From NCBI RefSeq assembly GCF_934371575.1, contig NZ_CAKRNY010000072.1:1-12644 (forward strand): a stretch of DNA of 12,644 nucleotides. The letters run 5' to 3'. Made by a program: the position numbers and the translations under genes. Below, in pieces: positions 6,635-12,644 of this stretch (positions are counted from its first letter, which is position 1; each line of letters starts with the position of its first letter). This DNA comes from an uncultured Blautia sp. (GTDB taxonomy: Bacteria > Bacillota > Clostridia > Lachnospirales > Lachnospiraceae). The notes below the pieces were generated by a model. The model ran no database searches, was not told the origin of the DNA, and saw only the letters and a program-made list of their open reading frames with translations.

Positions 6635-7177
6635 ATGTCATTTCTTGAAGAAAAAGTTTATACAATAGATGATATATATGCTCTTCCAGAAGGGGAGAGA
6701 GCGGAGCTTATTGATGGACATATATACTATATGGCACCACCTAACAGGGAGCACCAGAAAATATTAATGGAACTTTCAGCCAGAATTTTTGAATATATTC
6801 GTTCTCATAATGGGAAATGCGAAGTCTATGCTGCTCCATTTGCAGTATATCTGGATGATACATCCAATACTTATGTGGAACCAGATATTTCAGTCATCTG
6901 TAATCCGGATAAAATGGATGATAAAGGATGCAATGGTGCACCAGACTGGATTATTGAGATTGTTTCGCCTGCAAGTAAACGAATGGATTATTATACGAAG
7001 CTTTTTAAATACAGAACAGCTGGTGTAAGAGAATACTGGATCATAGATGAGATTAAGAATCAGATATTTGTATATAATTTTGAAAAAGGGGATACGGAGC
7101 AATATACATTGCAGGATTCGGTAAAAGCAGGAATCTATGAGGATTTGGTGATTGATTTTGGTAAACTGTTATGGTAA
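6635..7177 (+). CDS. Uma2-family endonuclease (DUF820)
   Basis: A 180-residue protein of the Uma2/DUF820 family, PD-(D/E)XK-fold putative endonucleases common in cyanobacteria and Firmicutes. It has the family N-terminus YTIDDIYALPEGERAELIDG, with E24 as the early acidic residue, then H40, EPDISV (D84 as the active-site aspartate), WIIEIVSP (E108), and the basic helix SKRMDYYTKLFKYRTAGV that leads into REYWIID. The length is usual for the family and no key residue is lost. The start has AAGGAGTG at a good distance. The biological role of the family is not settled, though the fold indicates DNA cleavage; it could be a selfish or mobile nuclease. It is separated from the ASKHA gene by the 9-bp repeats and from the next gene by a promoter, so it may be transcribed alone. 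Confidence 0.85.
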   Translation: MSFLEEKVYTIDDIYALPEGERAELIDGHIYYMAPPNREHQKILMELSARIFEYIRSHNGKCEVYAAPFAVYLDDTSNTYVEPDISVICNPDKMDDKGCNGAPDWIIEIVSPASKRMDYYTKLFKYRTAGVREYWIIDEIKNQIFVYNFEKGDTEQYTLQDSVKAGIYEDLVIDFGKLLW

Positions 7178-7191
7178 TTTGTCACAAAATA

Positions 7192-7200
7192 TGCTATACT
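7192..7200 (+). promoter_or_regulatory. Extended -10 promoter for the dgkA-phasin-ubiB cluster
   Basis: TGCTATACT is a TGn extended -10 with TATACT one base from consensus, 32 bases before the dgkA start. At the -35 position only TGGTAA (7172-7177, 17-base spacing) is found, which overlaps the stop of the Uma2 gene and is poor; an extended -10 can do without it. Confidence 0.45.
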
Positions 7201-7232
7201 ATCCCCAAACTAACAGACAGGAAGTGTACGAA

Positions 7233-7613
7233 ATGACAGCACCCAAGAAACCACCAATTACGAAAAGTTTCGGATATGCATTTGAGGGGATTTTCACCTG
7301 TATCTGCAAGGAACGGAATATGAAGATCCACTGCGTGATGGCAGTCCTTGTGGTGATCGCGGGCATGATCCTGAAGCTTTCCCCGGTGGAATGGTGCATC
7401 TGTCTTGGGCTTTTCGGACTGGTGATGGCACTGGAACTGGTGAATACAGCTGTGGAGGCAGTGGTGGATCTGGTGACCAGCGAGTACAAGCCACTGGCGA
7501 AAATCGCCAAAGACACGGCAGCAGGCGCAGTATTGATCGCAGCCATCATGTCAGCAATTGCCGGACTGATCATTTTCGTACCCAAAGGACTTGTATTTCT
7601 GGGAGTCCTGTAA
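7233..7613 (+). CDS. dgkA: Diacylglycerol/undecaprenol kinase family membrane protein
   Basis: A 126-residue integral membrane kinase of the DgkA family. In Gram-positive bacteria such proteins mainly phosphorylate undecaprenol to the lipid carrier used for cell wall synthesis. The signature is clear: E27 in the amphipathic N-terminal helix, then LELVNTAVEAVVDLV (about 67-81, with E68, N71, E75 and D79), then AKIAKDTAAGAVLI (89-102). Three hydrophobic segments lie at about 33-50, 52-70 and 96-118. The start at 7233 is supported by AGGAAGTG just upstream; an in-frame ATG at 7152 lies within the Uma2 gene and is rejected. The next gene follows after 17 bases, so they share a transcript. Whether the substrate is undecaprenol or diacylglycerol cannot be read from the sequence. 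Confidence 0.9.
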   Translation: MTAPKKPPITKSFGYAFEGIFTCICKERNMKIHCVMAVLVVIAGMILKLSPVEWCICLGLFGLVMALELVNTAVEAVVDLVTSEYKPLAKIAKDTAAGAVLIAAIMSAIAGLIIFVPKGLVFLGVL

Positions 7614-7630
7614 AGAAAGGAGCACACACT

Positions 7631-8032
7631 ATGGAACTTGGAGAAGGCATCAAAAAATTATTACTTGCTGGAATTGGCACAGCAGCAGTGACCGCAGAGA
7701 AATCCAAAGAAGTTCTGGATGAACTGGTAAAGAAAGGTGAGCTCACTGTAGAACAGGGCAAGGTTCTCAATCAGGAACTGAAGCACAATATTAAAGAGAG
7801 CGTGAAGAAGAATGTAAACGTAACCCTGAAGCCATCCAATCCGGATGAACTGAAGGATGTTCTTGGCAAAATGACTCCGGATCAGCTGGCTGCACTGAAA
7901 GAGCAGATCAGTAAGATGCAGGAGAAGGATGTGGATGCTGAGGAAGCAGCTGAAGCTGCAGGAGAAGCTGCCGAAGAACAGGAAGAAGCTGAGGAAGCCA
8001 AAGAAGAATACGAGGCGGATCCACAGGAATAA
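7631..8032 (+). CDS. Phasin-like acidic coiled-coil protein
   Basis: A 133-residue protein with a short hydrophobic N-terminal stretch (KKLLLAGIGTAAVTAEKS), an amphipathic helical region to about 95, and a very acidic Ala/Glu tail (about 98-133, with motifs such as EEAAEAAGEAAEE). It resembles the phasin-like proteins of clostridia that bioinformatic pipelines name after PHA granule proteins. No PHA synthase gene is nearby, so a role in polyester storage is doubtful; a helper of the neighbouring membrane kinase is more likely by context, since this type of gene is often found beside AarF/UbiB genes. AAAGGAG precedes the start at a good distance. The acidic tail is low complexity and probably disordered. 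Confidence 0.75.
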   Translation: MELGEGIKKLLLAGIGTAAVTAEKSKEVLDELVKKGELTVEQGKVLNQELKHNIKESVKKNVNVTLKPSNPDELKDVLGKMTPDQLAALKEQISKMQEKDVDAEEAAEAAGEAAEEQEEAEEAKEEYEADPQE

Positions 8033-8060
8033 GAATCAGAATCTAAGTAAAGGAATTTAT

Positions 8061-8101
8061 AAAGGCAGGACGAGGTGCAGCAGAGCACTAATCCTGCCTT
8101 T
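8061..8101 (+). terminator. Partial terminator or attenuator before the UbiB-type gene
   Basis: AAAGGCAGGA (8061-8070) pairs perfectly with TCCTGCCTTT (8092-8101). The 21-base loop holds a second small stem, GTGC (8075-8078) with GCAC (8085-8088). The 3' side has only a short T run, then GTGG, so some transcripts should pass into the kinase gene 18 bases later. It probably lowers kinase expression relative to the phasin-like gene. Confidence 0.6.
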
Positions 8102-8118
8102 GTGGTAAGGGAACAGAC

Positions 8119-9768
8119 ATGGGTGTGACAGAGGAAAAAGAAATAACAGGCAGACAAAATAAAGAGAAAAGTGTGGTTGGAAATGCCCGGAAGGAAAAAG
8201 ATTCCGGCAACTACAAGGAGCGGTTGAAGGAGATTACAGCTGTTCTTCATAAACACGCGATTACAAGAGGTGTCTCCCCGGAGAAGCTCCGCCTCATTCT
8301 CACAGATCTTGGCCCTACATTCATCAAGCTGGGGCAGATCATGTCCATGCGTTCCGACATTTTGCCCAAACGCTACTGTGATGAGCTGATGAAGCTTTGC
8401 TCTGATGTAGACCCCATGCCATTTGCAGAAGTAGAAGAAGTCCTCCGGGAAGCCTTTGGCTGCCCCTGGCAGGAAGAATTTCAGGAAATCCAGGAGAAGC
8501 CCCTTGGCTCAGCCTCTATCGCCCAGGTACACCGCGCCGTCCTGAAAACCGGTGAAGAAGTTGTGATAAAGGTTCAGCGAAAGGGCATCTACGAGATTAT
8601 GGCCCGCGATATCGGCCTGATGAAAAAGGCAGTGAAGCTCCTTCCCCCTGTAAGCATCAAGGAAGCAGTGGATCTGAATCTTGTTTTGGAAGAGCTGTGG
8701 CGCGTCACACAGGAAGAGATGAATTTCCTTACGGAAGCAGCCAATATGGAAGAATTTTCCAGGAAAAATAAAAAAGTGGTATTTGTGAAAACGCCTATTC
8801 TTTACAGGGAGTATACCACAGCCAGCGTTCTTGTTATGGAATATATCGACGGTATTCCCATCGATCATAAGGAAGAGCTTCTTGCTGGCGGCTATGACCT
8901 TGATGAGATCGGCAGCAAATTTGTGGATAATTTTATTAAGCAGGTTATGGACGATGGCTTTTTCCACGCAGATCCCCATCCTGGAAATGTGATGATCCAG
9001 GGCGGCAAGATCGTGTGGATTGACATGGGAATGATGGGGCGGCTGAATGATCGTGACCGCGAGCTGATCGGGCAGGCTATCGAAGGGGTTGCACTGAATG
9101 ATATTGGAAAAATCCAGGATGCAGTGCTGGCACTTGGGGAATTCAAGGGAAAACCGGATCAGAGCCGTCTTTACACAGACATCCGCGACCTTATGGCGAA
9201 ATATGGCACCGCAGATTTTGGCGAAATCGATATCGTAGAAATTCTCACAGATCTGATGGATGTAATGAAAGAGAACAAGATCGTCATGCCCCATGGTCTT
9301 ACCATGCTTGCAAGAGGACTGACTCATATGGAAGGGGTACTGGCAGATATCAGCCCGGAGATCAATATGGTACAGATTGCAGCGGCCCGTCTGAAGGGGA
9401 ATCTTCTGGATGAAGGAAACTGGAAGAAACAGATGAAGGGCACCGGGAAAAAGCTGTACCGCTCCATGCTCCGCGCTGTGGATATCCCTGCGCTGGCAGC
9501 AGATTTTCTGCAGGGCTGTATGAAGGGCCAGACCAAGATCAATCTGGACCTTCACGCCTCCGATGACCTGGCGTGGCTGATGCGCCGCCTGATCCGGAAC
9601 ATTGTGCTTGGCCTTTGGGTAATGGCACTTCTGATCAGCTCCAGTATTATCTGTACCACAGATATGACACCGAAGATAATGGGAATTCCGGCTTTTGGAG
9701 TGCTGGGGTACTTTGGGGCACTGGTTATTCTTATGTATCTGTTTATCAAACACTTTATGAAAAAGTAG
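8119..9768 (+). CDS. ubiB: AarF/UbiB/ABC1-type atypical protein kinase-like
   Basis: A 549-residue member of the UbiB (AarF/ABC1/COQ8) atypical kinase family. It has the KxGQ motif as KLGQ (70-73), the Ala-rich nucleotide loop LGSASIAQVH (129-138), the lysine in VIKVQ (K151), the catalytic loop HADPHPGN (283-290), the metal-binding DMG (302-304, in place of DFG), and two C-terminal membrane helices (about 493-513 and 522-546). UbiB proteins act at membranes as ATPases supporting isoprenoid quinone synthesis or lipid handling. As strict anaerobes of this type usually lack ubiquinone, and the gene sits with an undecaprenol kinase, a role in handling isoprenoid or other membrane lipids is plausible but inferred. 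The start at 8119 has AAGGGAA upstream; the first 35 residues are charged and poorly conserved, so a later start is possible. The symbol marks the family, not a proven ubiquinone role. Confidence 0.85.
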   Translation: MGVTEEKEITGRQNKEKSVVGNARKEKDSGNYKERLKEITAVLHKHAITRGVSPEKLRLILTDLGPTFIKLGQIMSMRSDILPKRYCDELMKLCSDVDPMPFAEVEEVLREAFGCPWQEEFQEIQEKPLGSASIAQVHRAVLKTGEEVVIKVQRKGIYEIMARDIGLMKKAVKLLPPVSIKEAVDLNLVLEELWRVTQEEMNFLTEAANMEEFSRKNKKVVFVKTPILYREYTTASVLVMEYIDGIPIDHKEELLAGGYDLDEIGSKFVDNFIKQVMDDGFFHADPHPGNVMIQGGKIVWIDMGMMGRLNDRDRELIGQAIEGVALNDIGKIQDAVLALGEFKGKPDQSRLYTDIRDLMAKYGTADFGEIDIVEILTDLMDVMKENKIVMPHGLTMLARGLTHMEGVLADISPEINMVQIAAARLKGNLLDEGNWKKQMKGTGKKLYRSMLRAVDIPALAADFLQGCMKGQTKINLDLHASDDLAWLMRRLIRNIVLGLWVMALLISSSIICTTDMTPKIMGIPAFGVLGYFGALVILMYLFIKHFMKK

Positions 9769-9874
9769 TAAGGGCTTTTCTGGAAAAGTAGTGGAAAAAA
9801 GAGCAGAAAACCATAGGAAAGTGGGAAAAATCACGAATTTAGTCTAAATAAGATCGGAAAAACCCTCTACAAGC

Positions 9875-9903
9875 TTGACACTGCCATGGACAGGTGATAT
9901 TTT
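9875..9903 (+). promoter_or_regulatory. Strong orphan sigma-A promoter in a gene-free stretch
   Basis: A perfect TTGACA (9875-9880), a 17-base spacer and TATTTT (9898-9903) preceded by TGA (extended -10) make the best promoter match in the window. No open frame of useful size follows before the terminator at 10029-10067, and the next gene is on the other strand. Transcription would begin near 9910. Confidence 0.55.
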
Positions 9904-9925
9904 AATAAGAAGACTGCCATGGCAG
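9880..9925. promoter_or_regulatory. Operator-like repeat pair on the orphan promoter
   Basis: ACTGCCATGG occurs at 9880-9889, inside the promoter spacer, and again at 9913-9922, just after the expected start; the copies are 33 bases apart, about three helical turns. The second lies in the perfect palindrome CTGCCATGGCAG (9914-9925); the first is the same with one inserted A (CTGCCATGGACAG). Position and symmetry suit a dimeric repressor. The protein is unknown. Confidence 0.4.
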
Positions 9926-10067
9926 GATTACGAATGAGGTCGGCAGTTACGGGAGCACCGTAGGTACGGAGTAACTGACTTTCATATATAGTGATTTTTC
10001 CAGAACAGTGTCGAATGAAAACAACTTGAAGGGGCAGGTGTGGATGTTCTCCACAACCTGCCCTTTT
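9910..10067 (+). ncRNA. Candidate structured small RNA
   Basis: Between the orphan promoter and an intrinsic terminator lie about 158 bases rich in complementary segments: the palindrome at 9914-9925; CAGTTAC (9944-9950) with GTAACTG (9971-9977), enclosing CCGT (9958-9961) with ACGG (9966-9969) and an alternative pairing TACGG (9949-9953) with CCGTA (9958-9962); then the terminator stem. The only small frame, from 9919, is 14 codons without a binding site. It does not match a riboswitch class I can recognise. A dispersed repeat is the main alternative. Confidence 0.3.
10029..10067 (+). terminator. Intrinsic terminator between convergent genes
   Basis: GGGCAGGT (10032-10039) pairs with ACCTGCCC (10056-10063), extended outward by A-T and G-U pairs and inward by GTGGA (10040-10044) with TCCAC (10050-10054) past a single bulged A, around loop TGTTC. 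TTTT (10064-10067) follows on the + strand. It would end transcripts from the UbiB-type gene and from the orphan promoter, and probably also marks the 3' end of the reverse-strand gene at 10082. Confidence 0.75.
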
Positions 10068-10081
10068 GTGAGGGGAATGTA

Positions 10082-11512
10082 TCAGAAACCTGTAAGTCGG
10101 AATACCATTAATTCGCTTGCAGAGTCGTCTTCGCGATCCTGAGTCATAAGAACCATCACAGAACCATCATCTGCAACTTTCATATCTTCAATCCAGGGGT
10201 ATCTGGTTCCAAACATATCGTAGCAGTCTACTTCGGCGAGGAGAGTTCCGTCCTTTGACCAGAAGTAGAATTCTCGCATATTTCCATCTGATGCAATATA
10301 GCCATTCGCTGTCTCAGCTATTCCCGTGAGACTTCCGAAATAAGCAGGATCCTCGTGCTGGTCACCGCCAAGAAGCAGCTGCTGGTTGCCATCCAGATCA
10401 TAAACTGCTATTTTCGATGGGGTGTCATCTCCTGCAAGACGTCCGTATACCATAATATGATCATTGCTGATCTCAACAAGGCTGACAAATTTAAAAATAC
10501 CGGTTCGTGCCTCGTCATCATTCATGGAGGTTAAGATCCAGGGCTCTGTAAGCACGCTGCCGTCCTGGAAGGTTACTTTTTCCGTGTCATAGCCAAGGTA
10601 GCTGGTAATGCCCCAGGCACCGGATGGGTGCACAGATAGGTAACCGCTTGTGCCGGTCTCCAATATGGTCTGCCCGTCTTTCATAACGATTCCTTTTCTA
10701 CCGTTACGGGAAATATAAAGTTTTCCGTCAGTGTCTGTAAAAAGATCCATTCCCTGCTCATCCATTGTATCAGAAGAAAGAAGATTCAGGGTGTTTCCTG
10801 TATATTCATAAGTTTCCAGAGTATTATTCAGCTGATGATACATCCGGTCTCCGGATATTGCAAACTGGTGACGCATGATCTCAAATCCGTTCTGGGAAAC
10901 ACTAAATGGAATATACTCCGGAGTGACGGTATAATCTCCAACAGCTATACTCTGCGGAGCCGGTGTGAATGGAGTTCCATCCCATGGGTAAGGTGCTTCT
11001 ACATTGCCGGTGTCCTCTAATTTCAGTTCCAGATTGTTAAAAACGTTTCTGACAGAATCATTTTCTTCTCCGGAAATGATAACTTTGTAGGTCACACCGG
11101 ATGGCTCGTGACGATAAATGTAGTAAATTCTGTCAAAATTGTCTGTGGTTCGTATATAACCCACATCGCCAATGGTTGTTTTTTCAATAGTGCCGTCTGC
11201 ATAGTCATGAAGATCGATATCGGAGGTCTGCAGATATTTGCGGAAAGAGTAGCTTGATTCTTCGTTTGCTTTAATGGTGAAATCATTTTCTGAGCTGTCT
11301 TTGTCAGTTCCTTCGAATACGCTGACAGAGCAGGAGTATTCGTAATCGCTGATGTCATTTGGATCATAACTCCAGTCATCCGGAAGGTTAAGTTTGAACA
11401 AGGTTACGTCAATGGTGTTGTCACTTTCTCCGTGAACGGTGAGGGCGCTTCCGGCAGTCAGAAGCACAAGTCCGGTCAGAAGAGGTATTATTTTCCATAA
11501 TTTTTTTCTCAT
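10082..11512 (-). CDS. Secreted protein of unknown function, propeller-like C-terminal half
   Basis: A 476-residue exported protein. The N terminus is a Sec signal peptide: basic MRKKLWK, a hydrophobic core (PLLTGLVLLTAG) and a likely cleavage after VHG at about residue 29. There is no lipobox cysteine. Mature residues about 30-155 are a mixed, acidic domain containing LPDDWSYDP; after a proline-rich linker (about 160-180, EAPYPWDGTPFTPAPQ) the rest consists of repeated beta patterns (GDRMYHQL, DTDGKLYISRNGRKGIV, HIMVYGRLAGDDTPSKIAVYDLDGNQQLLL, and DDGSVMVLM) that look like a beta-propeller. I do not recognise a family. The start is taken as the ATG at 11512 because AAGAGGTG lies 6 bases upstream; a GTG at 11521 overlaps that binding site. 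The acidic surface suits an extracellular protein, and the divergent neighbour is a glycosyltransferase. Confidence 0.8.
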   Translation of the reverse strand: MRKKLWKIIPLLTGLVLLTAGSALTVHGESDNTIDVTLFKLNLPDDWSYDPNDISDYEYSCSVSVFEGTDKDSSENDFTIKANEESSYSFRKYLQTSDIDLHDYADGTIEKTTIGDVGYIRTTDNFDRIYYIYRHEPSGVTYKVIISGEENDSVRNVFNNLELKLEDTGNVEAPYPWDGTPFTPAPQSIAVGDYTVTPEYIPFSVSQNGFEIMRHQFAISGDRMYHQLNNTLETYEYTGNTLNLLSSDTMDEQGMDLFTDTDGKLYISRNGRKGIVMKDGQTILETGTSGYLSVHPSGAWGITSYLGYDTEKVTFQDGSVLTEPWILTSMNDDEARTGIFKFVSLVEISNDHIMVYGRLAGDDTPSKIAVYDLDGNQQLLLGGDQHEDPAYFGSLTGIAETANGYIASDGNMREFYFWSKDGTLLAEVDCYDMFGTRYPWIEDMKVADDGSVMVLMTQDREDDSASELMVFRLTGF

Positions 11513-11543
11513 ACTTAGCACCTCTTTTCTATGTGGAATGTGG

Positions 11544-11549
11544 ATTATA
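11544..11549 (-). promoter_or_regulatory. Possible -10 of the secreted-protein gene
   Basis: The reverse strand reads TATAAT here, 31 bases before the ATG at 11512, a fitting distance. No good -35 is found at 16-18 bases. The nearby palindromes TGTCACTGACA (11583-11593) and CGGATATCCG (11640-11649) in this 203-base divergent gap could be operators, but nothing more supports them. Confidence 0.3.
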
Positions 11550-11715
11550 TTGTATTTTAATTTTCCCAGATTCTGGAGGTTTTGTCACTGACACAAATGA
11601 CAGGTAATTAGTAATGAAAGAGTTATTGATGGAAAAAAGCGGATATCCGAAAGCAGTAAATGGGAATAAAAATAATTTGTCCTGCATAGCTTATTGAAAA
11701 AAAGGATTTTTTGGC

Positions 11716-12644
11716 ATGATATCGATTGGCCTGTGTATGATCGTAAAAGATGAGGAAGCGGTAATTCGCAGAATCCTCGCGCCAATGAGCAAGCTTGTGG
11801 ACAAAATCTATATTTGTGATACTGGATCGGTGGATAAAACGAAGGAAATTGCCAGAGCATTTACGGATGAAGTTTATGATTTTTGTTGGAAAGATGATTT
11901 CGCAGCTGCCCGCAATTTTATTACGGAAAAAGCAGACACAGATTATTGGATGTGGCTGGATGCGGATGATGTAATTACGCCGGAAAATCAGGAGAAGCTG
12001 CTCAGGCTGAAAGAGAGTATGGATTCAGACACGGATGTGGTTATGATGGATTATGCAGTGGGATTTGATGAATGGAATCATGTTACTTTTTCCTATTATA
12101 GAGAGCGTATTATGAAGACTTCCCGGAATTTCAGATGGAAGGGGCGTGTTCACGAATCAGTTGTTCCGGAGGGAAATATTTTATATTCGGATGTGGTGAT
12201 TGAGCATCGGAAAATAAAGGAAGGGGAGTCTTTTCGCAATCTGCATATATATGAGCGGATGATTGATGCCGGTGAAAAAATGGAACCGAGACACTTCTTT
12301 TATTATGGACGGGAGCTTTTTTATCATAAACAATATGCGTACGCAGTTTTAATTTTAAAGAAATTTCTGGAAGAACCAGATGGCTGGGTAGAGAATAAAC
12401 TGAACAGCTGTCTGGTTCTTTCTTACTGTTATCAGGCAATGGGAGAGGATGCGGCTGCTTTTGATATTCTTTTTTACAGTTTTACAATGGATGTTCCGAG
12501 AGCGGAGATCTGTTGTGAAATAGGAAAATTATTTGTGGAAAAACAGGAGTATTTGACGGCAGCATACTGGTATCAGCAGGCTCTTCTTGCACCCCGGAAA
12601 AAGAAAAATGGCGGTTTTTATATTGCGGACAGTCATGATTTTAT
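11716..12644 (+). CDS. Family 2 glycosyltransferase with TPR-like tail (partial, runs off the right edge)
   Basis: The frame is open from 11716 to the end of the window (309 complete codons, no stop), so the C terminus is missing. The GT-A fold signatures are plain: ISIGLCMIVKDEE (2-14), IYICDTGSVDKT (31-42), and WMWLDADD (78-85), in which D82/D84/D85 form the metal- and nucleotide-sugar-binding DxD. WKGRVHES follows around residue 141-148, as in clostridial GT2 proteins. From about 185 onward the sequence turns to helical pairs (HFFYYGRELFYHKQYAYAV, CLVLSYCYQAMGEDAAAF, GKLFVEKQEYLTAAYWYQQAL) typical of TPR repeats, the known layout of TPR-containing family 2 glycosyltransferases such as those acting on peptides or surface glycans. 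AAAGGA lies about 10 bases before the ATG. It is divergent from the secreted-protein gene. Donor and acceptor cannot be read from the sequence. Confidence 0.85.
   Translation, partial: MISIGLCMIVKDEEAVIRRILAPMSKLVDKIYICDTGSVDKTKEIARAFTDEVYDFCWKDDFAAARNFITEKADTDYWMWLDADDVITPENQEKLLRLKESMDSDTDVVMMDYAVGFDEWNHVTFSYYRERIMKTSRNFRWKGRVHESVVPEGNILYSDVVIEHRKIKEGESFRNLHIYERMIDAGEKMEPRHFFYYGRELFYHKQYAYAVLILKKFLEEPDGWVENKLNSCLVLSYCYQAMGEDAAAFDILFYSFTMDVPRAEICCEIGKLFVEKQEYLTAAYWYQQALLAPRKKKNGGFYIADSHDF

Larger units (their letters stand above)
9824..10001. repeat. 11-bp inverted repeat framing the non-coding region
   Basis: GGAAAAATCAC (9824-9834) is an exact reverse complement of GTGATTTTTCC (9991-10001), 156 bases apart. 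A second, shorter pair lies nearby, GACACTG (9877-9883) and CAGTGTC (10006-10012). The 313-base stretch 9769-10081 otherwise holds no gene. The pairs could be the ends of a small non-autonomous element or long-range arms of an RNA. Chance cannot be ruled out for AT-rich arms. Confidence 0.4.

Noticed and set aside
7391..8032. In-frame N-terminal extension of the phasin-like protein back through dgkA
   Set aside because: The extension is a shadow of dgkA in another frame; AAAGGAG before 7631 gives a clear start.
8509..9834. Long reverse-strand open frame opposite the UbiB-type gene
   Set aside because: Composition is His/Cys/Gln-rich and unlike a real protein; the + strand has all family motifs.
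9919..9963. 14-codon peptide after the orphan promoter
   Set aside because: No ribosome binding site, and its codons coincide with the palindrome and stem sequences.

Overview
The window reads as chromosome from a low-GC, anaerobic Gram-positive gut bacterium, most likely a member of the Lachnospiraceae (Clostridia). This rests on gene content and style: a RACo-type ASKHA ATPase, the undecaprenol kinase/phasin-like/UbiB-kinase cluster, a DUF5050-like remnant, strong AGGAG ribosome binding sites and clostridial codon use. No rRNA, tRNA or CRISPR array is visible.

Region 1 (about 1-4213) is a compact, AT-rich defence island read on the + strand. Behind a perfect 15-bp hairpin (9-43) and two candidate promoters come a PtuA-like SMC/ABC-type ATPase (201-1454), an overlapping PtuB-like HNH nuclease (1441-2187), a terminator-like hairpin, and a 626-residue third protein (2270-4150). 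The first two genes form a Septu-type pair. The third protein is the most interesting item here. Its N-terminal half is a DNA cytosine-C5 methyltransferase whose catalytic motifs (PCQ, ENV, QxRxR, GNSV) are all replaced, while the SAM-site glycines and the RE-ARL motif survive. Its C-terminal half carries two candidate PD-(D/E)XK nuclease domains. I read the locus as a possible three-gene Septu variant with a dead-methyltransferase sensor or targeting subunit fused to nucleases. That role is inference.

Region 2 (4213-4882) is the island's right border. It holds a 5'-truncated remnant of a secreted, propeller-like protein gene on the - strand, then a short leader for the next gene.

Region 3 (4883-9768) is core-type chromosome on the + strand, richer in GC. 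It has a RACo-like ASKHA protein without its ferredoxin domain, an Uma2-family nuclease preceded by three 9-bp tandem repeats, then a cluster of diacylglycerol/undecaprenol kinase, an acidic phasin-like coiled-coil protein, and an AarF/UbiB-type atypical kinase. The last three are membrane or membrane-associated proteins and are probably co-transcribed, with a partial terminator hairpin in front of the kinase.

Region 4 (9769-10081) has no gene but is not empty. It carries a strong orphan promoter with an operator-like repeat pair, a highly structured stretch, an 11-bp inverted repeat and an intrinsic terminator, so it may encode a small RNA.

Region 5 (10082-12644) holds a secreted protein of unknown function on the - strand and, divergently, a family 2 glycosyltransferase with a helical-repeat tail that runs off the end of the window.
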